A stretch of 64,000 nucleotides of DNA from Symsagittifera roscoffensis (lineage: Eukaryota; Xenacoelomorpha; Acoela; Convolutidae): NCBI RefSeq assembly GCF_963678635.1, contig NC_087063.1, forward strand, positions 53,771,074 through 53,835,073. The letters run 5' to 3'. The position numbers and the translations under genes were made by a program. The notes beneath the pieces were generated by a model. That model was given only the letters and a program-made list of their open reading frames with translations, was not told the origin of the DNA and did not search any database. This document shows, in pieces, positions 24,024 to 35,622 of the stretch; the stretch's first letter is position 1; every line of letters begins with the position of its first letter.

Positions 24024-25686
24024 GCTACGGGGACCTATAGGTTCAAGACTGGGTTCTATGGTTTGACAGATATGCCGACCGAGTTCCAGAAGGCGATGGA
24101 CTGTACCTTACAAGGTTTGGAAGGTGTAATTTGTTACTAGGACGATATCTTAATGGTCACGAAGGGAGACGTTCAATAACATAACAACATGGCCGAGAAA
24201 GTGAGTCAGAGGCTCGATGCAGAAGGCTGGGCACTGAAGCTTAGTAAGTGTAACTTTTCGGTAAACCAGTTAACTTGGTTAGGTTACGTTATAAATGAGG
24301 ACGGTTATTCTCCCAAACTTTCGAAGATTGACGCGATCCAATCACTTAAACCCCCAAGAACTTTGAAACAACTTCGTTCATTTATGGGAACGCTAAATCA
24401 TTCACAACGATTTATACCTGACTTACATACTTATACAGTTCATTTTCGGCAATACTTAAAGGCATGCAACAAGGAGTCTTTTCGGTGGGGTGAGGAGCAA
24501 GATAATGCCTTCAAGAGTATAATCAACCTGGTGGCTAAAACCCCCAGTTTGTTCCATGATGATTCATCGAAAAAGTCTCGAGTTAAATGTGAAGCTAGTC
24601 ATAACGGACTAGGAGCTTGTCTTGTGCAGGAGATTGAACCGGGAGTTTGGGCTCCAACTGCGTTTGCTTCGCGTTTTCTCAATAATGCAGAAACGAAGTA
24701 TAGTACAAATGAATTAGAGTGGTTGGCAATCGTTTGGGCGTGTGAACACTTTCGTACGTATTTGTTGGGTAATCGTTTTCAAGCGTTGACAGACCATAAA
24801 GCCATTATTTCGGCATTGAGTGAAAATTATAATAACAAGTCTTAACAGTCGCGTCTTTCGCGTTAGGCGGATCGGTTGCTACCTTTTGATTTTGAAGTTA
24901 TTCATGTCCCTGGGGTTACATTGGGCATTGTAGACTATTTCTCCCGCTATCCTCTTTTTCAGCTCCAGCACCTTCGATTTACGATAAACTTGTTGTTGTT
25001 AAGTCCATTGAAGCTTTTTTTCAGCCTTGACTTTTATTAATTCATTTAACGTGATTCATTCAGGAGACGGTTTGTGTCCTTCGTCGCAAGAGGGCGTTGC
25101 TCCTCATACTCGGAATTTTTCCTTGTCTTCGTCAAAATTTTCACCGGTAAGGGGTGTCTTAAAACCATCTCGTCCTGTCAACCAATCAGATCACGTTTTG
25201 CAAATACGCGCTTCAAATTTCTCACCCAGAGAGGGCGTTGGGTTATGCTGTTCAAGTGTCGACCAATCAGAAACGGGTATGCAAATTAATAATCGTAGAC
25301 CGGTATCGCTCGCTCATAATCATTATCTCCGACCTGAATTGCTAAAAAACAGTCAAAACTCTCTCTTCTCATCTTTTTCTTATACAACAACTCATAGTCA
25401 CATCATGAACTCTTCGAATCCTATTCTACCACCAGATACTTTCCCCCAACCTACTGCCGACGACTTACATTCTACACTTGTTCATCCCCCTGACTCACAA
25501 CCACTACTCAACTCGACGGCGGAACAGACTGACCTCCTCTCATTTGTGGAAAACTTTCCTTTGAGTTCCCCGAACTTCAGACGACCAAGCCCGCGTCCCA
25601 CAACGAGATCTCGTCAGGTAGGACGAATCTCTCGCCTGGATCAGGTGTGACAGCATAATCGGACCCGGGAGCGTGCAGCAAAAAAT
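24024..25686 (+). repeat. Tandem RT/RNase H/spacer unit T2
   Basis: Near-identical to T1. The RT YLDD motif is destroyed by a TAG (CY-stop-DDIL, about 24138), a mutation shared only with T3. The RNase H frame 24189-24845 (218 codons) is open. The spacer frame 25027-25650 is open for 207 codons. Confidence 0.9.
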
Positions 25687-27336
25687 GCTACGGGGACCTA
25701 TAGGTTCAAGACTGGGTTCTATGGTTTGACAGATATGCCGACCGAGTTCCAGAAGGCGATGGACTGTACCTTACAAGGTTTGGAAGGTGTAATTTGTTAC
25801 TAGGACGATATCTTAATGGTCACGAAGGGAGACGTTCAATAACATAACAACATGGCCGAGAAAGTGAGTCAGAGGCTCGATGCAGAAGGCTGGGCACTGA
25901 AGCTTAGTAAGTGTAACTTTTCGGTAAACCAGTTAACTTGGTTAGGTTACGTTATAAATGAGGACGGTTATTCTCCCAAACTTTCGAAGATTGACGCGAT
26001 CCAATCACTTAAACCCCCAAGAACTTTGAAACAACTTCGTTCATTTATGGGAACGCTAAATCATTCACAACGATTTATACCTGACTTACATACTTATACA
26101 GTTCATTTTCGGCAATACTTAAAGGCATGCAACAAACAGTCTTTTCGGTGGGGTGAGGAGCAAGATAATGCCTTCAAGAGTATAATCAACCTGGTGGCTA
26201 AACCCCCAGTTTGTTCCATGATGATTCATCGAAAAAGTCTCGAGTTAAATGTGAAGCTAGTCATAACGGAATAGGAGCTTGTCTTGTGCAGGAGATTGAA
26301 CCGGGAGTTTGGGCTCCAACTGCGTTTGCTTCGCGTTTTCTCAATAATGCAGAAACGAAGTATAGTACAAATGAATAAGAGTGGTTGGCAATCGTTTGGG
26401 CGTGTGAACACTTTCGTACGTATTTGTTGGGTAATCGTTTTCAAGCGTTGACAGACCATAAAGCCATTATTTCGGCATTGAGTGAAAATTATAATAACAA
26501 GTCTTAACAGTCGCGTCTTTCGCGTTAGGCGGATCGGTTGCTACCTTTTGATTTTGAAGTTATTCATGTCCCTGGGGTTACATTGGGCATTGTAGACTAT
26601 TTCTCCCGCTATCCTCTTTTTCAGCTCCAGCACCTTCGATTTACGATAAACATGTTGTTAAGTCCATTGAGGCTTTTTTTCAGCCTTGACTTTTATTAAT
26701 TCATTTAACGTGATTCATTCAGGAGACGGTTTGAGTCCTTCGTCGCAAGAGGGCGTTGCTCCTCATACTCGGAATTTTTCCTTGTCTTCGTCAAAATTTT
26801 CACCGGTAAGGGGTGTCTTAAAACCATCTCGTCCTGTCAACCAATCAGATCACGTTTTGCAAATACGCGCTTCAAATTTCTCACCCAGAGAGGGCGTTGG
26901 GTTATGCTGTTCAAGTGTCGACCAATCAGAAACGGGTATGCAAATTAATAATCGTAGACCGGTATCGCTCGCTCTAAATCATTATCTCCGACCTGAATTG
27001 CTAAAAAAACAGTCAAAACTCTCTCTTCTCATCTTTTTCTTATACAACAACTCATAGTCACATCATGAACTCCTCGAATCCTATTCTACCACCAGATACT
27101 TTCCCCCAACCTACTGCCGACGACTTACATTCTACACTTGTTCATCCCCCTGACTCACAACCACTACTCAACTCGATGGCGGAACAGACTGACCTCCTCT
27201 CATTTGTGGAAAACTTTCCCCGAACTTCAGACGACCAAGCCCGCGTCCCACAACGAGATCTCGTCAGGTAGGACGAATCTCTCGCCTGGATCAGGTGTGG
27301 CAGCATAATCGGACCCGGGAGCGTGCAGCGAAAACT
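25687..27336 (+). repeat. Tandem RT/RNase H/spacer unit T3
   Basis: Shares the TAG in the YLDD motif and the VQ-stop with T2. It adds private lesions: a one-base loss in VAKTPS (about 26203) that truncates RNase H at 26274, extra stops near 26270 and 26378, and a short deletion in the spacer frame (ENFPRTSDD). Confidence 0.9.
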
Positions 27337-27866
27337 GCTACGGGGACCTATAGGTTCAAGACTGGGTTCTATGGTTTGACAGATATGCCGACCGAGTTCC
27401 AGAAGGCGATGGACTGTACCTTACAAGGTTTGGAGGGTGTAATTTGTTACTTGGACGATATCTTAGTGGTCACGAAGGGAGACGTTCAAGAACATAACAA
27501 CATGGTCGAGAAAGTGAGTCAGAGGCTCGATGCAGAAGGTTGGGCACTGGAGCTTAGTAAGTGTGACTTTTCGGTAAACCAGTTAACTTGGTTAGGTTAC
27601 GTTATAAATGAGGACGGTTATTCTCCCAAACTTTCGAAGATTGACGCTTGTTCTACACTTGTTCATCCCCCTGACTCACAACCACTACTCAACTCGACGG
27701 CGGAACAGACTGACCTCCTCTCATTTGGAAAACTTTCCTTTGGGTTCCCCGAACTTCAGAAGACCAAGCCCGCGTCCCACAACGAGATCTCGTCAGGTAG
27801 GACGAATCTATCGACTGGATCAGGTGCGACAGCATAATCGGAACCGGGAGCGTGCAGCGAAAACTC
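27337..27866 (+). repeat. Tandem unit T4, internally deleted
   Basis: Starts like the other units but keeps CYLDDILVV and an open VQEHNNM where T1-T3 have a stop, so its RT segment is closest to the intact ancestor. About 1.15 kb is missing: the RT frame jumps at SKIDA (about 27647) into the spacer at CSTLVHPPDSQP. It then leads into the integrase region. Confidence 0.85.
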
Positions 27867-27867
27867 G

Positions 27868-29147
27868 TTTTGTTGCCGCCAGGACCGTCTCCACAAAGGA
27901 GAGACACAGCTAACTATTGGAGGCTATGAGGAGGTGCCGCTTATCGCGACCGGGGAAAACTCATACCGCTGCCAAAGTTGGCGTGTTTGCTGTTAACGGA
28001 GGCAAACCTATCCTCTCAAAGTCCAAAAAAGAAATCGTGGGTTTACCAGGCTTGTTCGACGCTGATCTTTTAGCGGAGCTCAGGGAGGAAGATCGTTTCC
28101 TGGGCCCGATGAAACGGGCTATTATCAACAAGGATGTTACCAACTTCAACAAACTCGGGGCCTATATGGCTCAATTCTGGCCCAAGGCAGCGGTTGTCAA
28201 TAATTGCGTGATAATTGACAACAAGTTGGCAATCCCTGAAGCTTTGAGGCAAGCTGTCCTCTCTCGTCTTCATCGGTCTCATCCCGGACAAGAGGCCATG
28301 ATGTCAGCCTGAGAACATTTGGTGGCCGTTTTTAAACCGAAAGATTGTCAAAACCTGTGAGAAATGACGCGAATGCACGTTGTATGGTAAGAACCTTAAG
28401 CCTGTAAAAACTTTTCATACCGCTCAACCTTTACCTAATTTAACGGGGCCAAATCAGGAACTACAGTTAGATTTTGCTGGTCCTATTTTGGATGACATAG
28501 ATGTGAAGTTATTCCTTTTAGTAGCTATTGATCGGTTCTCGAAATTTCCTTCTGTTCTTATTACGAAAACTACTGGGGCTAAGAAGGTTACTATATTCCG
28601 GGAATCTTACATCCGTATTCATGGCTTACCTCATTCTATCACGACTGATCATGGCTCTGGGTTTAAAAACGATTTAGTACAACAATTTTGTTCTAGTAGA
28701 GGTATCAAACATATCCTTTCACCCGTTGGAGAGCATAGAGGTTCTGGTCTAGTTTAACGTACGATACAGACTATAAAACGCAAATTGGGCACGGCGAAAC
28801 TTGATCCTAATTTTGATACTTTTAAAGAAATACTCCATCGGATAATTGAAGACATGCGCAAGAGTAATCATTCTGTACTTAAGAAGTCGCCTTTTGAGTT
28901 GCATTTTGGACGTAAGCCAAATACTGAATGTTCACAGGCTTTTCTTAATGTCGTTAATCCTGATACTTCAGCACAAAAACTTGAGCGCAACCTCTTAACG
29001 CCGGATCAAATTGCTAGCCAGGACTACAGTCGTGATCGTGCCAAGATGGTGCCGAGAGGAAGTGCCAGCCCTCCGATTGCCCCACGATTCAAACCATGTT
29101 TTCTCTGGAGGGTAATGTTGCTGAGAGTGAGCCTTACAAAGCGCTAA
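27868..29147 (+). pseudogene. Gypsy-like integrase
   Basis: An H2C2 zinc-binding region is present (RLHRSHPGQEAMM, and the CxxC after a frameshift at about 28310-28370). The core follows: LQLDFAGPILDD (first Asp), ITTDHGSGFKNDL (second Asp) and PVGEHRGSGLV (Glu). Stops occur after MMSA (28310) and after SGLV (28757). A third segment, 28785-29147 (FDTFKEILHRIIEDMRKS, KKSPFELHFGRKPNT), is the usual integrase C-terminal end. All catalytic residues are visible but not in one frame. Confidence 0.85.
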
Positions 29148-29149
29148 CA

Positions 29150-30330
29150 GATCTTGCTCGGGCGGCCAATAAATGGACACAGTATAAGAGAAACTCCGTC
29201 TTTCAAGAGTTGTCGAGTCGTCACTCAGATTTTTGGCTCATTCGCTCAAAACAGGCCTTTCCCGCAAAACACTGTTCTGCGGAGGATCGATCGGGTACTA
29301 ACCCCCAGGGGCTCAGGCCAGTTCCCTTCGTTTACCGACTCTACAACCCCGTCGCCTGTCAAAAACAAGTAAATTGGAAACCCTTCTCTTATCCGATCCT
29401 AGCCGTGTTAGAGTATTTAGGAAAACTATAGATCGTCAATCCGGCAAACCTCTTTTTAAGCCTGCAAAACTCAAGATTACTCACATTACCGATCACACTT
29501 ATATTACTGACAAAGGAAAAGTTTATCGAAAAAACCATGTTTGTCCTAAGCCTAACTTCCGTAATAACATTTCAGCAACTCCAAGTACATTAGGTGATCG
29601 CCTCCAAACACCAGGACCGACTTCACGCACTGTGGGGAAAAGACCAGTTACTCGCTCCTCTCAACCAACTCTGTTAGAGAAACGCCCGGATGACCCTAGC
29701 GTATCACAGCCAATGGTGGTGGATCTCTCAGCTGACTCGTCTAGTGAGGGCTCGTCAGGCCAGAATACTCTGCAGGTGGTTCGGGAATCTACCCCAGTGG
29801 AGAAGCGACCAAGGCTGCAGGACTATTTGCCGCCAGTCACGTTAGCTGACTTGTCTTCTATTCCGAACCAGTCTCCAAAGGATACAATTGTCTCTTCCCC
29901 GCCTATCACACAGTCTGTTCATCCTACAGTAGTGAATGCCCGATCTGAGTTTTCTCTACCTGCTGATGTCTATTCCGAGGGTTGTGTTCAACCTGCACGA
30001 CATGTACCTTCAGAATCATATTCGTCATATTCTTCGCTTTCTCTCCCAGCTCAGCCTGTAGTGGATGACTCGGAAGTTGCCAGGACCTCATCACGTAGCA
30101 AGAAGGCTACGCAACTCTTTGGGGATCCGTTACAGCACTCCGTGAAAATTGTGGAAGAGGATACATTATTGGGGGAGGAGGCTTGTGACTTACCCTCTCA
30201 GAGCATTTTACCGTCCTCGCACTCACCTAGACGACCGCTTATTCGTGACCGACCACAACTGGTTCCGCCGGAGGTGTCATCCCCCTCATTGATCAATAAA
30301 ACTCAAGAGGAAAATTGTCTATCTATCTAG
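29150..30330 (+). pseudogene. Gypsy-like pol C-terminal region
   Basis: The frame at 29374-30330 (318 codons, start codon arbitrary) begins with a β-rich stretch (LKITHITDHTYITDKGKVYR) that could be the integrase C-terminal fold. It continues as a long Ser/Thr/Pro-rich tail ending QEENCLSI. No envelope-like signal peptide or membrane segment is visible. I take it as the end of Pol rather than a third gene. Confidence 0.6.
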
Positions 30331-30480
30331 TAAACTATCCAAAACTTTAGCAAAACTTTATACAATCTTTATTTTTACCATCCTGCATTTTTGGGGGATA
30401 GGGGTGCTATCTATCTAATGCCTATCTGGGTGCAGTTTGTAGATTACAAAATTTTTGATTTCTATTAAAAAATTTTCCTT

Positions 30481-30490
30481 CTGCGGGGAA
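30481..30490 (+). other. Polypurine tract of gypsy-like element
   Basis: CTGCGGGGAA lies directly before the 3' LTR, the normal site of plus-strand priming in LTR elements. Confidence 0.6.
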
Positions 30491-30799
30491 TGTCATGAGG
30501 TGACCTTCGGTACCTCGCTTACTCATTGCCTTCTTGCAGCTATGCTGCTGATTTCACTACCAGTTGTGTTCAAGGCCACCGGCTTGGCCTGTATTGAGTG
30601 TCACGCTGAGCTTGGCCACTCTGTTGTTTTGATACATCGCTTGCTAGATGTAAATTTATTCTGAATCTTATTCTATGGTTCCTCTTAGTCAGAGCTTGAC
30701 TCATAAATATTAAATTGAAACCAAGAATCTAAATAACTTATTTATCAATTCATTATTACGAACAACCAAGTTTTGTCCTTTAAATCTCGGCAAATGTCA
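30491..30799 (+). repeat. 3' LTR of gypsy-like element
   Basis: 309 bp matching 19968-20276 with about 16 substitutions. After it the interrupted copia-like pol frame resumes. Confidence 0.9.
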
Positions 30800-31936
30800 C
30801 CACCATTAGACAGTCCGGTAAGCACCGCTAAGGACACCTTCAGTAGACATCTTAATGCTTTACACGCCGCCCGAAAAGGATTTATTGCGGCCAAATCATC
30901 AGATCGGATCAAACGAGCTCTAAAAGCAAACATTAGGAGCTACCAGAGAAGTTATCAGAATGACGAAGAAAGATTTTATCATGCAGATGGCAGATGGAAA
31001 GGACCAGCAACCGTTATCGGCTCTGACTCGTCTGTTGTTTTCTTGCGTCACTCTGGTAGAGCCATAAAAGTACACGCGTCCAAAGTGAAGCCTCGTCTTC
31101 GTCACAGAGTCTCGGATTGTGAGGCTGATCCAACTGGAGACAGTTTGGGTGAGAGTGCTGATAGTTCTTACTCGAACGATACACAAAGCACATCAGAACG
31201 CACAGACACTGAAGTGGAGGTACAAGGTGCAAGTTCGCGCCGTGTGAGTAATGTAACTTCCGATATCGATGAGAATCTAAAGGACCATACCGATAAACAC
31301 GTTGAGAAAACTGAAGATGCGGAAAAGCAAACAGCTCCAAAGAAAGGTAGTTTTATCAGGGTTCTCCAACCAACTGGTGAGTTCAGAAAAGCAGAAATTG
31401 TGAGTCGTGTCGCAAAAAAGTCGGGAAAGTACAGCAACTGGTATAATGTGCAGTTTTGTGACGAGTCCGGTGAGCTACAGAATCTAGAGCTAAAACCTGG
31501 TGGTGAGAATTGGAGTTCCATACCTGAAAATGAGGAAAAACAGATAACTCTTATGTCTTCAGACGATTCGTTCCACGATTTCTCGGATGCCAAGGTAAAG
31601 GAAGTAGAAAACTGGCGGAAGTTCAATGTATATGAAGTAGTGAATGACGAAGGACAAGAAACTCTCTCTCTCTACCAGATGGGTATGCACAGTTAAAAAC
31701 TCTGGAAGGCGAGTTTTTTCGACAATTTCAAAGAAAAAATTAACCGAATTTTTGAGATCGGGTCTCTTGAAACCTTACCACATAATTATCTCGGCGTTTC
31801 CTTGAAGCACAGTGAGACTGGATAAATTACCATTGATCTTGATGAATACCGGTCGCACCTGAGTGAGCTCGACATTCCGGACGTTAATCGACGTGTGAAA
31901 ACGGATTCAAAAGTAGAAAAACGTTTTACCTTCTAG
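30800..31936 (+). pseudogene. Copia-like pol, C-terminal remainder
   Basis: Continues the integrase frame interrupted at 19967. An Arg/Lys-rich region is followed by a small β-barrel-like segment (RWKGPATVIGSDSSVVFLRH, AIKVHASKVKPR), typical after copia-type integrases, then an acidic linker. RT should follow, but the sequence goes from NWRKFNVYEVVNDEGQETLS to scraps such as FFDNFKEKINRIFEIG and HNYLGVSLKH by 31790. The central RT palm and its YVDD are missing. IN-before-RT order supports a Ty1/copia assignment. Confidence 0.75.
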
Positions 31937-32574
31937 TATTTTGTGGTTTTGAAAATTTCCAATTTGGCCATGCTCTAGACTAATTTATGCGCGCTGTGAA
32001 ATTTTTTATGATGCTGAAAGTTTAACAAAATTTACTTATACATGGCGAATTATCCCTTCAAAACTGTAACAAAATAAATAGAGGCAAGCTAATCAGTCCT
32101 ATGCGTTTCGTACCACTCCAGCTTTATGATTCATATTGTCCAAAAAATTTTTATTATAAAAGTTTCGGACCTCTTTAGCTATATCCCCCCTCGTGTACAT
32201 AGTAACGAATATAACGAATATCCTCCCTTTTTAAAAATAGTAAAAGAGATCCAAACTTTCCTACTCCAACTTTTATTCGATGCCAATAAGAGGCAGTTTG
32301 AACATCCAGGGCGTTGCCCTGATAAAAGAGCAGTCCAGTTCGCGTTTGTTATCACTCGTTATCACTTGTTATTAAGCTCGTTTTGTCGCTTTCGCTTAAA
32401 TTCTTTGATCGGCCGCATTCGCCTTAAGTCGGGCAATGCTATGATTATGGATAGCTTTAATATCAAGAACACATCAAACACTTTATCTTCGAGCATCCTG
32501 TCACAGCTTGCTAACGCCCGGAGCAACAAATCTCTGCAAAACAATTCTTGACGAAAAAAAAATTATTTTGACAC
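31937..32574. other. No gene supported
   Basis: AT-rich sequence between the copia remnant and the satellite block. A 141-codon plus-strand frame (32126-32551) has no recognisable domain and resembles nothing else in the window. I see no copia 3' LTR here. Confidence 0.6.
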
Positions 32575-33625
32575 AGGAAAAAAATCCTTAAAAAACGTCA
32601 TATCTCGAAAAGTACAAGAATTTGAGCAGCCATCTTCAGAGGCCAGATTCGCATCTCCCTGAGAGTACCCTACCAGATTCCAATAACAGGATTGATATCT
32701 TCAAAGTTTTGGAATTTTTTTTTAATTTCGGAGAAAATCATAAACGTCATATCTCGAAAACTATAAATATTTGAGCAGTCATATTGGAAGGCAAACTTCG
32801 CAACTCCTGAGAGTACCCTGACAGAGCCTCCTTACAGAGATGATAATTTCACAATTTGCGAAACTTTTTATACCTAAGTTTTCTGAAAAATTTAGAAAAA
32901 AATCCCTAAAAGCATCATATCTCAAAAACTAGAAGAATTTGAGCAGCCGTATTCAGAGGAAAAATTCGCAATCCCCTGAGAGTACCCTAACAGATTCCAA
33001 TTAGAGGATTGAGATCTTCAAACTGTTGGAATTTTTAAACATTTCAGTTTTTTTGAAAATTTCGGAGAAAATCATAAAAAACGTCAGATCTCGAATACTA
33101 CCAAAAATTTGAGCAGTCATATTTGGCGGCGAAATTCGCAACTCCTGAGAGAACCCTGACAAGATACCATAGATATAAAAAAATTTTAAAAATCTTGAAA
33201 TTACTATCCCTGTAGTGGGACTCTGTCAGGGTACTCTCAGGAGTTGCGAATTTCGCCGCCAAATATGACTGCTCAAATCCTTGTAGTATTCGAGATCTGA
33301 CATTTTTTATGATTTTCTCCGAAATTTTCAAAAAAATTTAAATGTTTAAAAATTCCAAAATTTTGAAGATCTCAATCCTCTAATTGGAATCCTCTAATTG
33401 GAATTTTTTTGAAAAAAATCCAAAAAAACGTCATATCTCGAAAACTACAAGGATTTCAGCAGCTATAATCAGAGGCAAGATTCGCAACCCCTGAGAGTAC
33501 CCTCACAATATCCAACAACAGGATTGAGATCTTTAACGTTTTGGAATTTTTTAAAAACCAAGTTTTTGAAATTTTTTTAAAAAATCATAAAAAACGTCAT
33601 ATCTCGAAAACTGGAAATCGAAAAA
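32575..33625. repeat. Degenerate ~150-170 bp satellite array
   Basis: Recurrent blocks with CGTCATATCTCGAAAA, TTTGAGCAGTCATATT, ATTCGCAACTCCTGAGAGTA and CCTGACAG, about 150-170 bp apart (for example 32594, 32743, 32912, 33079). No frame is conserved. It contains an inverted junction at 32997-33387. Confidence 0.8.
32997..33387. repeat. Inverted repeat inside satellite array
   Basis: Left arm 32997-33160 and right arm 33225-33387 are reverse complements over about 163 bp with few mismatches. They are separated by 64 bp. One satellite monomer has been copied in opposite orientation. Confidence 0.9.
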
Positions 33626-34013
33626 AAACCTTAACTATTGCCATATACGATATAGCTTAAGCGTGAAAAAATTCTTTTATTAAGCATGCAAAAATAATAC
33701 GGTGAAAAAGCTTAAACATGGCGAGATCGTGAAGCCCGCATTTAAATATAGAAGAGAAGAGAATAAAATTTAGAAATTAGGCGACGGGTAGACAGTCATA
33801 ATCAAATTATTTAAAAAACCGGACAGACACACTTAATTTGGCCTCGGAAAAAAATACTGACAAATTAATGACCTTGCGGAAAACTGATTGAAAAATTTTC
33901 TTAAGCATTGCAATATATGATATCGCTTAAACATGAAAAAACTCTTTCGTTAAACATGCAAAATTATTATGCTTAAACATGGGAGATAGCTGTCACGCGC
34001 ATTTAAATATAGT

Positions 34014-34101
<88 letters not shown>

Positions 34102-34300
34102 TAGATTATTAAGTCCCACTCAACCACAAAACACACAGGCACGCACAACTTTTTTTTCGCTAGTTGACAGACGCAATATGAGACCATTAAGCGGATATAG
34201 TAATAGACCGAAACCAATTAAGCTGAAAAAAAGTAAAAAAAAAAATACCGAAAAAACTGTCGTCATGAGAAACTTGAACTATAATTTCTATTAAAATTTT
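33626..34300. repeat. Dispersed module and GATA microsatellite
   Basis: Two copies of the GCAATATATGATAT...ATTTAAATATAG module (33640-33750 and 33910-34017). They are followed by (GATA)n with a few interruptions at about 34018-34107. No gene. Confidence 0.8.
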
Positions 34301-35140
34301 AGTAAGCATTGCGATCCAGAGGTGAGCATAAAAATTACGTTTCACTTGAAACGCTTCAAAATTAGGTCACTAAGCCGATAAAATATAAGCCGAAATGATT
34401 TGACAGAACAAAAACTACGCAAAAAAAAACATAAATATAAATACAAGTCAGAAATAACAAACAGCAGAATTAAATCAAAGCACTAAGAGGAACTATAAGG
34501 TAAATTGCGCATATCAAGAGAAAACACTTTTACGAAAAGGCAACTAGGCCGAAAAACATATGTAGACAAACAATAGGCCGACAATTTTTTTTCCCGTTTG
34601 AAAAAAGGGCCCGGTCAGATTCGAACCCAGGACCTTTGGCGTACCAGGCAAACTGGTCACCTCCAGGCTAAGTGGGCCGGGAACGATAAAAAATTGAAGA
34701 AGGCCGGGAACGCTCAGAAAGGTACCACTAGAGCGGAGTCCAGAAGTACACTAGAGATGAGTCCTGCGGACAAAGTTGTTTACGGGGGAAAAGTCTAGTA
34801 CTCGATTTCGATACCTTTGCTTATTGCACCGTAATTGGAGCTTTTAATTGTCTCGAAACGTCATTTGGAACCAAATGATACTGTCAGAAAAAAAAACAAT
34901 GCTGAAACCACGCCGATTAGATATTAAGCCAAAACCTCGTAAGACGAACCTTCTAAAATATAACTTACAAGTGATTTCAAACCGCAGGAAAAGTCAAAGT
35001 TAAACTCATTTATAAAAAAGCTCGAAAGCTTGACTACTCTAAAAAAGGCCGTCTCTTGCATCAAACAATAAGGCAATATTTAGTGAAGATTGTGGTGCTC
35101 TCTTCAATAAATTCTGACGTTCCGAACGTTTTACAAATGT
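34301..35140 (+). repeat. Dispersed tRNA-like repeat, longest copy
   Basis: The stretch at about 34490-35140 is shared with 39640-40173 (same strand) and 40174-40850 (opposite strand), which defines a repeat of at least 0.6 kb. It contains a tRNA-like module on its minus strand (34607-34678). It ends with the region CAAGTGATTTCAAACC ... CTCGAAAGCTTGACTACTC ... CAATAAATTCTGACG. No protein is encoded. Confidence 0.75.
34607..34678 (-). other. tRNA-like module
   Basis: On the minus strand the 5' end GGCCCAC can partly pair with the 3' end GGGCC. An A-box-like TTAGCCTGGAGG and B box GGGTTCGAATC have tRNA spacing. The T stem does not pair canonically, so it is a tRNA-derived repeat head. Copies at 39762-39833 (-) and 40650-40721 (+). 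Confidence 0.6.
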
Positions 35141-35616
35141 TGATATAACGATCTTGGAAGGACTAAACTCCGAGAAAAAACAAACGGCAGCAAATTTAAC
35201 AGACTTTATGGAAAAACAGTGCCTACAAATTGGTCCGTAGGCGCGCTTAGTGTCACCTAGAACCTCGATCTACCTGTATCGTCAACAAAAAAAGGCTCGA
35301 TCGTCAATCTCACTTTTAGAGAAAGAAAACACTTATATTAAAAGTCAATTAAGACTATAATATTACATTATTATCATTAAAGTAGCAACCTTGAAATTGC
35401 AGTAAGACTAATTTGGACAAATCATTTTGAATTTTAATTGGATATGAATTGAAAAATAATTTATTATCTGCAACAGTTAATTCTCTTCATACTTTGAAGA
35501 CGTTGCAATGCAAAATAATGTTAGTTGCAAGCGAGATGATGATTAGTTGTAGGCACGGTTTTTACTGAGTGAGAGGATCTTCAGTAATTGCTTCAATCTT
35601 GTCAATCAAGGTTGAG
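35141..35616. other. 3' flank of the FCHO-like gene
   Basis: AT-rich, no reading frame of note. A second minus-strand AATAAA occurs near 35460, a candidate distal polyadenylation signal. Confidence 0.4.
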
Positions 35617-35622
35617 TTTATT
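35617..35622 (-). other. AATAAA overlapping the stop codon
   Basis: On the minus strand the gene ends GTA TAA TAAAC, so the AATAAA hexamer begins within the TAA stop (35621-35623). Used as a poly(A) signal it would give an extremely short 3' UTR. Confidence 0.4.

Larger units (their letters stand above)
19968..30799 (+). mobile_element. Ty3/gypsy-like LTR retrotransposon, degenerate
   Basis: Complete from LTR to LTR (10.8 kb), in the order LTR, gag, protease, RT, RNase H, integrase, C-terminal region, polypurine tract, LTR, which is the Ty3/gypsy order. The LTRs are 309 bp each and differ at roughly 16 positions (about 95 percent identity). It lies in the same orientation within the copia-like pol: joining the flanks restores that reading frame (DEL-S-P then LDSPVS). 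The flanks suggest a short target duplication of TCACC type. The exact 3' base is ambiguous, because TCA is shared with the LTR end. Stops in gag-pro, RT and integrase make it non-autonomous. Confidence 0.9.

Noticed and set aside
29374-30330. Envelope gene of the gypsy element
   Set aside because: No signal peptide, cleavage site or transmembrane segment; the start looks like the end of integrase.
32126-32551. 141-codon frame as a gene
   Set aside because: No recognisable domain, no splice or promoter context, and it lies in repeat-rich intergenic DNA.
31937-32574. 3' LTR of the copia-like element
   Set aside because: I found no segment matching the candidate 5' LTR upstream of gag (about 17660-17893).
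34607-34678. Functional tRNA gene
   Set aside because: The B box is good but T and anticodon stems do not pair, and the same sequence recurs inside larger repeats.
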